A stretch of DNA of 32,246 bases from Verrucomicrobiota bacterium (GCA_014193395.1 BJHT01000047.1:1-32246); one strand, 5' to 3'; shown: positions 1 to 11,974, counted from the stretch's first letter. The notes: a model not told the origin generated them from the sequence alone. Made by a program: numbers and translations.

Positions 1-212
1 CCGAGACACTCGAGGATTTCCAACTGCGGAAAATGCGGCGCGAGTTCCGCTGGCGAAAGCACCTTGCCCGACGCGACCGGCTCGGCGTCCGGCTGCGTCG
101 GCTGCATCGCTTCGGACATGAGGCAACGCGGGCACAGCCCCGCGGTGGCCGCCGCGGGCAGGGCTGCGCCGCACCTGGGGCAGGAGTTCGGTGAAGCAGA
201 TGGTTTGCTCAT
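1..212 (-). CDS. Zinc-ribbon Ser/Thr protein kinase, N-terminal part (cut by window edge)
   Basis: Reading leftwards from the ATG at 212, the frame stays open to the window edge and gives about 70 residues. It begins with a Cys4 zinc ribbon (CPRCGAALP ... GLCPRC) followed by FPQLEILECLG. This matches the start of the complete kinase at 1075-3714, which has CPVCGAAIP ... GLCPAC and FPQLEILELIG just ahead of its glycine loop. I infer a second, paralogous Ser/Thr kinase whose catalytic domain lies outside the window. The start is 48 bases after the sigma-factor stop, and AGGA sits 7 bases upstream of the ATG. The GTAACC-N16-TCAGG motif also precedes it. Kinases of this type commonly neighbour ECF sigma factors in Planctomycetes and Verrucomicrobia. 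Which effector domain it carries cannot be seen. Confidence 0.82.
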   Translation of the reverse strand, partial: MSKPSASPNSCPRCGAALPAAATAGLCPRCLMSEAMQPTQPDAEPVASGKVLSPAELAPHFPQLEILECL

Positions 213-220
213 GCCGGTGT

Positions 221-247
221 CCTGACGTGGGGATGGCGATTGGTTAC
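221..247 (-). promoter_or_regulatory. Candidate ECF-type promoter of the second kinase
   Basis: On the minus strand GTAACC (247-242) is followed after 16 bases by TCAGG (225-221), with the wider downstream block ACGTCAGG. The same arrangement, with identical spacing, precedes the sigma factor and the first kinase. GTAACC resembles the 'GGAAC'-like -35 of ECF promoters and the spacing suits an ECF -10. TCAGG lies only 8 bases from the ATG, so it could instead, or also, be the ribosome binding site. Confidence 0.5.
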
Positions 248-260
248 CAAGTTTCGCTCC

Positions 261-1046
261 TCAACTTCCCAGCGCCGCGAACAGCGCGCGCAGCTCCTCC
301 GCGACCGCGCCGGGGTCATCCAAGGTCCCGGCGACCTCCGCCTTCAGCAGCTCGCGGAAGCGCCGCTTCAGCCGATGCACCGCGACCTTCAGCGCGTTGG
401 CGTTCATGCCGAAACTCGCGGCCAGCGCCGCTTGGTCGCCGTGCGCGGCCTCGCCGGTGAGCCACGGTTTCACGCCCTCGAAAAACTCCGCGCGCCCCGC
501 GGCGACACATTCCGCGCGCAGCGCATCAAGCGCGCGGGCCAGCACCGTGAGCGCCCATTGCCGGTCGAACGCCGCGTCCGGCGACAGCACGCGCGCGTCC
601 GGCACCGCGCGCGGTTCGCCGGTCTCGGTGTCGTAGAGCGAGACCGGCTCCGCGCCGCCGCCGCGCTTGAGCCGCCGCGCCGCCTCGTGATGGTGCGCGA
701 GGAAATGTTTCACCGCCCCGAGCAGGTAGGAACGGAACCGCCCGCGCTCGGCCTGCGCATGGGTGATGGCCCCGCCCGCGAGCATGTGGGCGAAGAAATC
801 GTGCGCCAGGTCGCGCGCGACGTCGGCGTCCCGCAACTGGCACCGGAGAAAGGTGGCGACGGGTTCGTAGTAGGCCTCGCACAATTCGAGCAGCGCCCGC
901 CGGCCCTCGGGCGATTCCGCCTTCGCGCGGCGCACCTGCGTCCAGCGCGTGGTGCGGAAGTCCGCACCCGGCGTCGCCGCGGGGGCGGGCGTCGTCGTGG
1001 GCGGTGTGGGTGCAGTGGTCATCAAGGGCCGGACGAACCGTGCCAC
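261..1046 (-). CDS. ECF-type RNA polymerase sigma factor
   Basis: This 261-residue protein is a small sigma-70 family factor of the extracytoplasmic-function kind. A Pro/Thr/Ala-rich leader (1-28) is followed by FRTTRWTQV (30-38), a signature of planctomycete/verrucomicrobial ECF factors. Region 2 spans roughly 50-125, with a DLAHDFFAHML segment and RFRSYLLGAVKHFL. Region 4 spans about 165-238 and ends in a helix-turn-helix (LAASFGMNANALKVAVHRLKRRF). The start is either GTG at 1046, with AGG five bases upstream, or ATG at 1022, which has no obvious ribosome site; I chose 1046. It lies between two zinc-ribbon Ser/Thr kinases on the same strand. Factors of this group are thought to be controlled by the neighbouring kinase rather than by an anti-sigma factor, and no anti-sigma gene is visible. 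Shared upstream motifs suggest that it transcribes its own cluster. Confidence 0.93.
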   Translation of the reverse strand: MARFVRPLMTTAPTPPTTTPAPAATPGADFRTTRWTQVRRAKAESPEGRRALLELCEAYYEPVATFLRCQLRDADVARDLAHDFFAHMLAGGAITHAQAERGRFRSYLLGAVKHFLAHHHEAARRLKRGGGAEPVSLYDTETGEPRAVPDARVLSPDAAFDRQWALTVLARALDALRAECVAAGRAEFFEGVKPWLTGEAAHGDQAALAASFGMNANALKVAVHRLKRRFRELLKAEVAGTLDDPGAVAEELRALFAALGS

Positions 1047-1051
1047 GGTGG

Positions 1052-1074
1052 CCTGACGTTTTGGAGGGCAAAGG

Positions 1075-1078
<4 letters not shown>
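1052..1078 (-). promoter_or_regulatory. Candidate ECF-type promoter of the sigma gene
   Basis: GTAACC (1078-1073) and TCAGG (1056-1052) are 16 bases apart, with ACGTCAGG as in the copy before the second kinase. The TAA inside GTAACC is the stop codon of the upstream kinase gene, so the putative -35 element is built into the end of the preceding coding region. TCAGG is five bases from the GTG start and could also act as the ribosome site. Confidence 0.5.
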
Positions 1079-3714
<2,636 letters not shown>

Positions 3715-3721
3715 GTCTCTT

Positions 3722-3748
3722 CCTGAGGAATCGGTGCGGGGAGGTTAC
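3722..3748 (-). promoter_or_regulatory. Candidate ECF-type promoter of the kinase-M23 gene
   Basis: GTAACC (3748-3743) and TCAGG (3726-3722) are again exactly 16 bases apart. The block before TCAGG differs from the other two copies (TCC in place of ACG). An A/T-rich stretch, CCTAAAAATAATCT, lies immediately upstream. TCAGGAAGAG also reads as a good Shine-Dalgarno sequence for the GTG/ATG start at 3714/3711. Confidence 0.5.
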
Positions 3749-3866
3749 AGATTATTTTTAGGGTGTGCAGCAGTTGCGGAGATTTTTGTGGAAGGAGGAC
3801 GTGGTTCGGTTGCTTGCCGCCGATTCCCATCTCATTAGCACCCGGCTTCACAGCCTGTGTGGAAAC

Positions 3867-3942
3867 GTAGCCGCCGACGTGAGGAGGCGGATGGAACGCA
3901 CGCAAAATGCGGGGGAATCCGCCTCCTCACGTCGGCGGCTAC
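3867..3942. repeat. Perfect 26-bp inverted repeat (interspersed element)
   Basis: The left arm at 3867-3892 begins GTAGCCGCCGACGTGAGGAG. The right arm at 3917-3942 is its exact reverse complement, with 24 bases between. It sits in the 350-bp gap between the membrane-protein gene (stop at 4067) and the start of the kinase gene. I see no coding frame across it. Its length and perfection suit a dispersed palindromic repeat better than a terminator, since no T-run follows. Confidence 0.85.
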
Positions 3943-4066
3943 CGGCCTCCTGCGGAATTTTCACAACGCCGGTGAAGTCGGGGGCTAATGAGAAGTGCAA
4001 AAAACGAGATGCGCTTCGAATCGTTCCGGCTCCAATTCCGGGGCGATCGTCTGTGCGAAAATCGGC

Positions 4067-4429
4067 TCAACCGTTGCGCTTGGCTCTGCGTGCGTGGGCC
4101 GCGAGGAGCGTGGTGATGACCGCGCCCCAGACGAGGCTGGCCGCGATTGCCGTGGCGACGTTGACCCAGCCCGGGGTGTGCTCGCCGGGCCAGAGGAGGC
4201 GGAGTTGCGGGCGCGGAAAATAGAGGATGCGAAAGCCGACCAGCGCGAGGTTGATGACCCCGTCGATGTTGAAGACCACGGGCGGGAGGTGGCTGAGGAA
4301 GAACACGAGAAAGTCCGCGGTTTTGAGCGCGAGGAAATGGAGCGTCGCGAAGCCGAGCACGCGCCAGAGCGTTCGGCGCGAACGCCGCGAGGGCAGGGGA
4401 GTGGTGGCGGCAGCGACGGCGGGCGGCAT
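4067..4429 (-). CDS. Small integral membrane protein of unknown function
   Basis: From the ATG at 4429 this frame encodes 120 residues. A basic N-terminus (PSRRSRRTLWR) is followed by a hydrophobic span at about 24-46 (ending ADFLVFFLSHLPP), a moderately hydrophobic stretch at 52-72, and a second clear span at about 88-112 (NVATAIAASLVWGAVITTLL). It ends in a positively charged tail (HARRAKRNG), which suggests a cytoplasmic C-terminus. The frame is open upstream to 4573, but that part encodes the translated form of an interspersed repeat (PPKGGTPNQR), so I favour the shorter form. I recognise no family. No strong ribosome site is visible at 4429. It lies upstream of the kinase cluster on the same strand but is separated from it by a repeat, so a functional link is not supported. 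Confidence 0.6.
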   Translation of the reverse strand: MPPAVAAATTPLPSRRSRRTLWRVLGFATLHFLALKTADFLVFFLSHLPPVVFNIDGVINLALVGFRILYFPRPQLRLLWPGEHTPGWVNVATAIAASLVWGAVITTLLAAHARRAKRNG

Positions 4430-4495
4430 GGGGGAAGGATGGAAGCCGGGCGGTGAGGGGGGCGGCAACTGCAAACTGGCGGCGCAGCGGCGCTG

Positions 4496-4519
4496 GTTTG
4501 GAGTTCCGCCTTTAGGCGG
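4496..4519. repeat. GGAGTTCCGCC interspersed repeat, copy 1
   Basis: GTTTGGAGTTCCGCC-TTTA-GGCGG contains the small hairpin CCGCC/GGCGG. Inverted copies of the same unit occur at 4781-4887, and a degenerate copy lies at about 9658-9686. Confidence 0.75.
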
Positions 4520-4610
4520 CGCGGGCGGCGGGAACGCGTGGGGTTTCAGTTCGATCGTTGCTTTCCATTGCACGCCCCGACCGCCTAACCCGGATATTTC
4601 ATGCTTATCC

Positions 4611-4732
4611 TGTAGCGCAGGCTTCCCAGCCTGCTGTATCGCGGGTTTCTAAACCCGCAACGCGCTCGGCAAGGCCGACACCCTGCCGACTTGGAAGTCG
4701 GCGACACAGCAGGTTTGGAAACCTGCGCTACA
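4611..4732. repeat. Symmetric multi-hairpin repeat element
   Basis: This 122-bp element is bounded by TGTAGC and GCTACA. It contains four 18-base mini-palindromes: GCAGGCTTCCCAGCCTGC at 4617, GCGGGTTTCTAAACCCGC at 4641, GCCGACTTGGAAGTCGGC at 4685 and GCAGGTTTGGAAACCTGC at 4709, plus a short central hairpin (TCGGC-AAG-GCCGA, 4666-4678). Their starts are 24, 44 and 24 bases apart, so the whole is mirror-symmetric about 4671/4672. The stems differ in sequence but keep complementarity, which points to selection on, or templating of, folded structure. There is no credible coding frame. It fills most of the gap before the acyltransferase gene. Confidence 0.88.
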
Positions 4733-4780
4733 AGGGCGGGCGGCCCGTGGCCTCGATGAGGTTGTGAAATATTCGGGCTA

Positions 4781-4887
4781 AAGGCGGGACTCCAAACGGC
4801 GTTGCACGCCCCGACCGCCTGAAGGCGGAACTCCGAACGGGGAGGGTCGCCTGAAGGCGGAACTCCAAACGATGCGGGACTCCGAAC
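4781..4887. repeat. Cluster of GGAGTTCCGCC interspersed repeats (inverted orientation)
   Basis: Four more or less complete units lie in tandem: AAGGCGGGACTCCAAAC (4781-4797), CCGCCTGAAGGCGGAACTCC... (4815-4838), TCGCCTGAAGGCGG...CTCCAAAC (4847-4870) and the partial GCGGGACTCCGAAC (4874-4887). A 19-base direct repeat, TTGCACGCCCCGACCGCCT, occurs at 4568-4586 and 4802-4820. The cluster ends about 50 bases before the acyltransferase start, so any promoter of that gene lies in or next to it. Confidence 0.8.
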
Positions 4888-4941
4888 AGTGCGGGGGGAT
4901 TCGCGATTGCCGCGGGGGGCCGGGTGCGTAGCGTGCGCGCG

Positions 4942-6177
4942 ATGTCGGACAGCACGGGTGCAGCGGTGGCGGTGGGTGTCGAAGGTCGGGCCGCGGGCGC
5001 GGCGCGGGAGGAGCGGATTCATGCGCTGGACAATCTGCGGGCGGTGGCGATGTGGCTCGGGATCGTGCTGCACGCGGGGATTTCGTTCATGCTGCTGGAG
5101 TCGCCGTGGCCGGTGCGGGACGTGGCGCGGCATTGGAGTTTCGATGTGCTGGTGGGGGCGATCCACGGATTTCGGATGCAGTTGTTTTTCTTCCTCGCGG
5201 GTTTCTTCGCGCGGTTGCTGCACGAACGGCTGGGCGCGTGGGGTTTCGTGAAGCATCGGCTGCTGCGCATCGGCGTGCCGCTGATCGCAGGAATCGTGGT
5301 GATTCTGCCGATGGTGGGGCTGCTGTGGTTCTGGGGGATGTCGCTGCGCGAAAATCCGCTGGTGCTGCCGTTCGAGCAGCGGCCGCGGCTGGCGGCGCTG
5401 CCGTTGGGGCATCTGTGGTTTCTCCTGTATCTGCTCGTGTTTTACGCGCTGGCGGTCGGGGTGTGGGCGGCGGGACGGCACATCCCGACACGGGTGTCGG
5501 GGCGCGCGCTGGCTGCGGCGGACCGGGGGTTTGACTGGGTGCTGCGGTCGCGGTCGCGGGCGCTGTGGTGGGTGCCGCTGACGGTGGTGTGTTTGTGGCA
5601 CGGCCCGATGTGGGGCGAGGTCGAGGCGGCGGGACAGGATTCGGTGATCCGGCTGCGGGTGGTCGGCTATTACGGCTTATTTTTTGCGGCGGGTTGGTGG
5701 CTGCATCGCCGGCGGTTGTTGCTCGGGGAGTTGTCGCGGTTTTTGAAAATGAGCTTCGGCGTGGCGCTGGTGGTGCTGCTGGTGCACTGGAGTTTGCTGG
5801 GCGCGGCGCTGAAGCCGGAGCACGCCCATTACACGGCGTTGAAGGTGGTGAGCCTGAGTTGCGCGGCGCTGTATGCGTGGCTGATGACGTTCGCGGTGAC
5901 AGGCTGGTTTCTGCGGTTCGCCGGGCAACATCGGCCGTGGGTGCGGTATCTGGCGGACGCGTCGTATTGGTGCTACCTGCTGCATCTGGTGCCGGTGATG
6001 TGGCTGCAAATCACGCTGGCGGAATGGCGCGTGAACGGCTGGCTGAAGTTCGCGCTGGTGAATGCGGTGACGCTGGTTTTTCTGCTGGTGAGCTATCACT
6101 GGTGCGTGCGGTACACGTTCGTCGGAACGGTGCTGAATGGGCGACGCAAGCGTGGGGCTTTGCACGAGACGACGTGA
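4942..6177 (+). CDS. Acyltransferase 3 family membrane protein (OpgC/MdoC-like)
   Basis: This 411-residue multi-pass membrane protein carries the acyltransferase-3 start motif HALDNLRAVAMWLGIVLHAG (about residues 27-46), including the conserved histidine at the end of the first span. The next span contains FRMQLFFFLAGFF and a basic KHRLLRIGVPL segment, also typical. LGHLWFLLYLLVFY and a late ADASYWCYLLHLVPVMW helix complete the family pattern, with about ten spans in all. The family moves acyl groups, often succinyl or acetyl, onto cell-surface or periplasmic glycans; the substrate here is unknown. The frame is open back to a GTG at 4924, but ATG 4942 is the more natural start. Its stop overlaps a possible 46-codon frame at 6174. 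There are no functionally linked neighbours. Confidence 0.9.
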   Translation: MSDSTGAAVAVGVEGRAAGAAREERIHALDNLRAVAMWLGIVLHAGISFMLLESPWPVRDVARHWSFDVLVGAIHGFRMQLFFFLAGFFARLLHERLGAWGFVKHRLLRIGVPLIAGIVVILPMVGLLWFWGMSLRENPLVLPFEQRPRLAALPLGHLWFLLYLLVFYALAVGVWAAGRHIPTRVSGRALAAADRGFDWVLRSRSRALWWVPLTVVCLWHGPMWGEVEAAGQDSVIRLRVVGYYGLFFAAGWWLHRRRLLLGELSRFLKMSFGVALVVLLVHWSLLGAALKPEHAHYTALKVVSLSCAALYAWLMTFAVTGWFLRFAGQHRPWVRYLADASYWCYLLHLVPVMWLQITLAEWRVNGWLKFALVNAVTLVFLLVSYHWCVRYTFVGTVLNGRRKRGALHETT

Positions 6178-6314
6178 GGAGAACCCTAGCGCCCCAACGT
6201 CGCGACATCATCGCGCTCGAACACACGGCCGAGGGCTTCGACCTTCATCTCTGTGATTCCCCCAACGGCGGCGCGGATTATGAAGTGACCATCGCCATCA
6301 CGCGGCTGAAGTGA
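6174..6314 (+). CDS. Possible 46-residue coupled small ORF
   Basis: A GTG at 6174 overlaps the acyltransferase stop (GTGA). The frame runs 46 codons to TGA at 6314, giving MRRTLAPQRRDIIALEH then TAEGFDLHLCDSPNGG and ADYEVTIAITRLK. The second half has the look of a real beta-rich protein sequence, but I recognise no family. It could be a translationally coupled small protein or the remnant tail of a lost gene. The minus strand is also open here, which weakens the case. No other gene explains this stretch. Confidence 0.25.
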   Translation: MRRTLAPQRRDIIALEHTAEGFDLHLCDSPNGGADYEVTIAITRLK

Positions 6315-6357
6315 GGAGCTGCGGTGCGGGCGATCGACGTCCTGGAGCGCGAGGCGA

Positions 6358-6587
6358 GCCGCCCGCGCTCCCATCCCTTGTAGGAGTCGAGGTAACGAGA
6401 CTCTAACCTCCTTCCACGAGTGGCCCGCCCAAACTCATCCAGGCCGCGTATTGAAACCACGCTCCGGTCCCACACGCCTCACCCAAGTCACCCCACGAGA
6501 CTCAGGCCGCGTCTCGCGCGGGAGGAGGTGAGAGTCTCCTTACGTCGTCTCCTACAAGGTCACTCGAGGGCGGGCCGCCCGCGCTCC
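6358..6587. repeat. Imperfect 36-bp inverted repeat flanked by a 14-bp direct repeat
   Basis: The left arm at 6376-6411 (beginning CCTTGTAGGAGTCGAGGTAA) and the right arm at 6524-6559 are reverse complements with four mismatches, separated by 112 bases. Outside them the 14-mer GCCGCCCGCGCTCC occurs in the same orientation at 6358-6371 and 6574-6587. The interior shows no coding frame. The direct repeats could be a target duplication of a small mobile element or simply another repeat family next door. The element occupies the gap between the acyltransferase and gcvP stops, where both genes converge. Confidence 0.75.
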
Positions 6588-6591
6588 GGGG

Positions 6592-9528
<2,937 letters not shown>

Positions 9529-9558
9529 GCGCGCGACGCTAGGGAGGGAGGGGACCAT

Positions 9559-9824
9559 TGCAAGAGTGTTTTGGAAACGAGGCGGCGGCGAGTGGTTCGG
9601 AAGCGGGTTCGGATGTCTCCGAGACGGTTTGAGAAGTCGCTGGAGCCGCGAGGGACGGGGTTTGGAGTTCCGCGTTTACGCGGCCCGTAGGGCGAATTTG
9701 CGGTCGAAAAATTCGCGGCGCTGCGGATGGCGGTCGGCGGGCGAAATGGCTTCCCTACCTCCCGGGCGCTGGCAGTTTCGGCGGCGTCGATCAGCAAACA
9801 CAACGCCGTTCAATCCACCATCGC
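9559..9824. other. Divergent intergenic region with a degenerate repeat
   Basis: This gap between the divergent gcvP and secreted-protein genes should hold both promoters. I can make out a degenerate GGAGTTCCGCC repeat (TTTGGAGTTCCGCGTTTACGC, about 9660-9680) and the near-repeats GAATTTGCGG and AATTCGCGG just after it. I see no convincing promoter boxes, riboswitch or small gene. Confidence 0.4.
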
Positions 9825-10574
9825 ATGAAATTCTGTCTCACTGTCGTTCTGGCCACCGGCCTCGCCGCGGTATCCCTTGCCGCCGAGCTGCCCGCCATTC
9901 CTACCAAGTCGCTCGCGCAAAAGAAGGAGCTGCTCTTCGCCGATGATTTCGCGGGCGCGGTGCCGGACAAGCGCTGGCACAAGGTCGTCGCGACTTTCGC
10001 CGTCGAGAACGGCACGCTCAAGGGCACGCAGACCCGCGACAAAAATGTCCCCGCCGCCGATGGCAAACCTGCCGTCACCGCGCACGCGGCCGTGCATGGC
10101 CTGGAGATTCCGACCAAGGACAGCGTGGTCGAGGTGAAGATCAAATTCGCGGGGGCGACAATGATCGATGTCGAGTTCGACGATCGCAAATACACCGGCT
10201 GCCACTACGGGCACATCTGCCGCGCGCAGGTCCGCCTCAACGGCGTGACGATCATCGACGAGCGCGACGGCAACATGCGGAACGACATTTACGAGATGAA
10301 GAAGGACCCGACGAAGAAAGCCGAGGTCGCCAAGCTCCTGGTCGGCCGCAGCGTGACCTTTCCCGCCAAGCTCGAGGCCGGCAAATGGTACACCCTCGTC
10401 GTCGAGACCGTGGGCGACGAAATGCGCGTCAGCATTGATGGCCAGCCCGCGGGGTATCTCAAGTCCTCCGGCATCGCCCATGCGACCAAGTCGAAGATTG
10501 AACTCGGCGTCGCCGGCAAGGACGGTTTCTTCGATGACCTCAAGGTGTGGAATGCAGAACCCGCGCGGCCCTGA
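9825..10574 (+). CDS. Secreted concanavalin-like (3-keto-disaccharide hydrolase/DUF1080-like) protein
   Basis: This 249-residue protein has a clear signal peptide, MKFCLTVVLATGLAAVSLAA, with probable cleavage near residue 19-20. The mature part has the pattern of DUF1080/family-16-like jelly-roll domains: LLFADDFAGAVPDKRWHKV near the start, a VENGTLKG turn, beta-rich strands (VVEVKIKFAGATMIDVEFDD), GKWYTLVVETVGDEMRVSIDG, and the closing GFFDDLKVWNAEP. Many such proteins are periplasmic and sit in sugar-related or PSD1/DUF1501 loci of PVC bacteria. Here the substrate is unknown and the two CxxxxxC-spaced cysteines (in TGCHYGHIC) might form a disulphide. The gene is not obviously in an operon; csbD follows after 171 bases. 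Confidence 0.82.
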   Translation: MKFCLTVVLATGLAAVSLAAELPAIPTKSLAQKKELLFADDFAGAVPDKRWHKVVATFAVENGTLKGTQTRDKNVPAADGKPAVTAHAAVHGLEIPTKDSVVEVKIKFAGATMIDVEFDDRKYTGCHYGHICRAQVRLNGVTIIDERDGNMRNDIYEMKKDPTKKAEVAKLLVGRSVTFPAKLEAGKWYTLVVETVGDEMRVSIDGQPAGYLKSSGIAHATKSKIELGVAGKDGFFDDLKVWNAEPARP

Positions 10575-10693
10575 GGCGGGCGAACCTCTGGCGAGTCATC
10601 CGCGCCCGCCACCCACTCACGATCGGGTTACACCCCATAGGAAGATTGGGGTCCGGCTTCTAGCTTCCATCCATCCGCTGGGTGCGGGAACGA

Positions 10694-10718
10694 ATTCGCC
10701 GTCACGATGACGGCGAAT
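10694..10718. promoter_or_regulatory. Short perfect hairpin upstream of csbD
   Basis: ATTCGCCGTCA-CGA-TGACGGCGAAT has 11-bp perfect arms with a 3-base loop, ending 27 bases before the csbD start. No T-run follows, so it is more likely a 5'-leader hairpin or operator than a terminator for the upstream gene. Nothing else stands out in the 171-base gap. Confidence 0.5.
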
Positions 10719-10745
10719 AGAGATCAACAATAGAAGCAATTAGTC

Positions 10746-10949
10746 ATGACTACACTCGAAATCAAAGGCGACTGGAACATCACCAAGGGCAAGCTCAAAC
10801 AGAAATGGGCCAAGCTCACCGATGACGATCTTCAGTTCGTCGAAGGCCAGCAGGAAGAACTCCTCGGCCGGATTCAGAAACGCACGGGAGAAACCCGCGA
10901 AATAGTCGAAAAGGCATTGAAGGAGTTCCGCTCCTCCTGCTGCTCCTAA
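10746..10949 (+). CDS. CsbD family stress-response protein
   Basis: This 67-residue hydrophilic protein shows the CsbD/YjbJ pattern: IKGDWNITKGKLKQKWAKLTDDD at the N-terminus, then VEGQQEELLGRIQKRTGETREIVEKAL. The family is small, soluble and helical, induced in general stress in many bacteria, and its molecular role is not settled. The C-terminus here is unusual, ending RSSCCS with a pair of cysteines. It is followed after 32 bases by a small lipoprotein gene on the same strand, and the two may be co-transcribed. Pairs of CsbD and small lipoprotein genes as stress genes are plausible, but that link is inference. Confidence 0.92.
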   Translation: MTTLEIKGDWNITKGKLKQKWAKLTDDDLQFVEGQQEELLGRIQKRTGETREIVEKALKEFRSSCCS

Positions 10950-10981
10950 GTCACCATTACAATCTTTCAAACCGAAACCTT

Positions 10982-11284
10982 ATGAAACTCACCCTGCTGG
11001 TTTTACTCACTCTCACCACCGCCGTATTCGTCGGTTGCGACAAGGAAAAGGCGGCGATCGAAGCCACCAAAGATGCCACCCAAAAAGACCTCAACCAGCG
11101 CAAGGTTGACGTGGACGCCGCCGCCAAGGATGCGAAAAAGCAAACGGATGTGAACGCCGCGATTGACAAGGCGAAGATCGAAGCCGCCAAGGAATCCGCC
11201 CAGGCGCAACTCGACGCGGACAAGAAGAAGGTCGACGCCGAAGCCAAGGCCGAGAAGGCCAAGGTGGATGCGCAGAAGAAGTAA
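10982..11284 (+). CDS. Small Ala/Lys/Asp-rich lipoprotein
   Basis: The 100-residue product begins MKLTLLVLLTLTTAVFVGC, a lipoprotein signal with lipobox V-F-V-G-C and the acylated cysteine at residue 19. The Asp directly after the cysteine would, by the Enterobacteriaceae rule, favour the inner membrane, but that rule may not hold here. The rest is a charged, highly repetitive helix (AAIEATKDATQKDLNQRKVD, AAAKDAKKQTDVNAAID, DADKKKVDAEAKAEKAKVDA) with no tryptophan or proline. It resembles a coiled coil or a LEA-like stress protein. No catalytic motif is visible. It follows csbD closely on the same strand, which fits an envelope-stress role, but function is unknown. Confidence 0.82.
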   Translation: MKLTLLVLLTLTTAVFVGCDKEKAAIEATKDATQKDLNQRKVDVDAAAKDAKKQTDVNAAIDKAKIEAAKESAQAQLDADKKKVDAEAKAEKAKVDAQKK

Positions 11285-11384
11285 GTGAGCTGTCTGGCTC
11301 CCGATGCGCACTTTCGGAAAGCGGCGACGAGCTGTGGCACGGACAGAGTCGGCGCACTCGGATGGTTGACATAGCCGGAGGCGG

Positions 11385-11430
11385 CCGGGCGCGCGGGTGT
11401 GAGTAACGAGCGCGCCCGGTGTTTATTTCC
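11385..11430 (+). terminator. Probable terminator after the csbD-lipoprotein pair
   Basis: CCGGGCGCGC (11385-11394) and GCGCGCCCGG (11410-11419) form a perfect 10-bp stem with a 15-base loop, followed by TGTTTATTTCC. It is 100 bases past the lipoprotein stop. The T-run is weak, so efficiency is uncertain. Between 11285 and 11385 there is a possible degraded repeat (GGAAAGCGGCGACGAG ... GTCGGCGCACTC) of the family seen at 16619-16814. Confidence 0.5.
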
Positions 11431-11611
11431 TTGGCCAGCAGTCTCAGATCCTTGCCGCGCTATCATCTAACTCTGGAGGCGGCCCGGGACGCGGCTTGGG
11501 GAACCACTGACTGGCACTAACCGGCACTTATGGGAAGTAGTCTCAATTACATCCGGCGACTGGAATCGGGCCGGAGTTCTATCAGTGTCACTTAGTCCGC
11601 GCTTCGTGCCC

Positions 11612-11974
11612 TCATCCGGGTTTGGTGGCGGGACGTTTGACGCGGTAGGGCACGGGGTCTTCCGCCAACGCACCGGCCTTGCCCTCATCGTCGGCCTCGA
11701 TCACCACATGGACATGGGCGTGCAGGGCTTTGGCGACGCGGCGGAGCATGCTGAGCGAGTGGCCTTCGTAGCTGGGTGATTCCAGGCGGCTGATTTGTTG
11801 CTGGGTGGTTTTGAGTCTGCGGGCGAGGTCTCGCTGGGAAAGCCCGGCTTTTTCGCGCAAAGCCGCAAGCTGCACGGCCACGTCCCAGGCCTCGCCGGCA
11901 TTTGCAAACCGCTCGACGAAATCCGGGTCTTTGAGTTGTGTTTCGAGATAAAGATCAAAGTTGGTCTTTTTCAT
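11612..11974 (-). CDS. XRE-family antitoxin (HigA-like)
   Basis: The 120-residue protein has a Cro/C1-type helix-turn-helix at about 38-66 (AGLSQRDLARRLKTTQQQISRLES), followed by a helical segment (HSLSMLRRVAKALHAHVHVVIE). The start at 11974 is fixed by the ATGA overlap with the toxin gene upstream. Longer readings of the frame begin inside the toxin and are unlikely. The antitoxin is encoded second, as in HigBA systems and unlike RelBE. It would bind and neutralise the toxin and repress the operon, probably at the palindrome at 12333-12350. The C-terminal tail after residue 95 (DEGKAGALAEDPVPY...) is probably disordered. Confidence 0.9.
   Translation of the reverse strand: MKKTNFDLYLETQLKDPDFVERFANAGEAWDVAVQLAALREKAGLSQRDLARRLKTTQQQISRLESPSYEGHSLSMLRRVAKALHAHVHVVIEADDEGKAGALAEDPVPYRVKRPATKPG

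Noticed and set aside
3843-3950. Rho-independent terminator at the 26-bp inverted repeat
   Set aside because: The loop is 24 bases, no T-run follows in either direction, and no gene ends close enough.
4585-5601. A 338-codon minus-strand frame rich in Pro, Arg, His and Gln
   Set aside because: It overlaps the multi-hairpin repeat and the antisense of the acyltransferase; composition is not protein-like.
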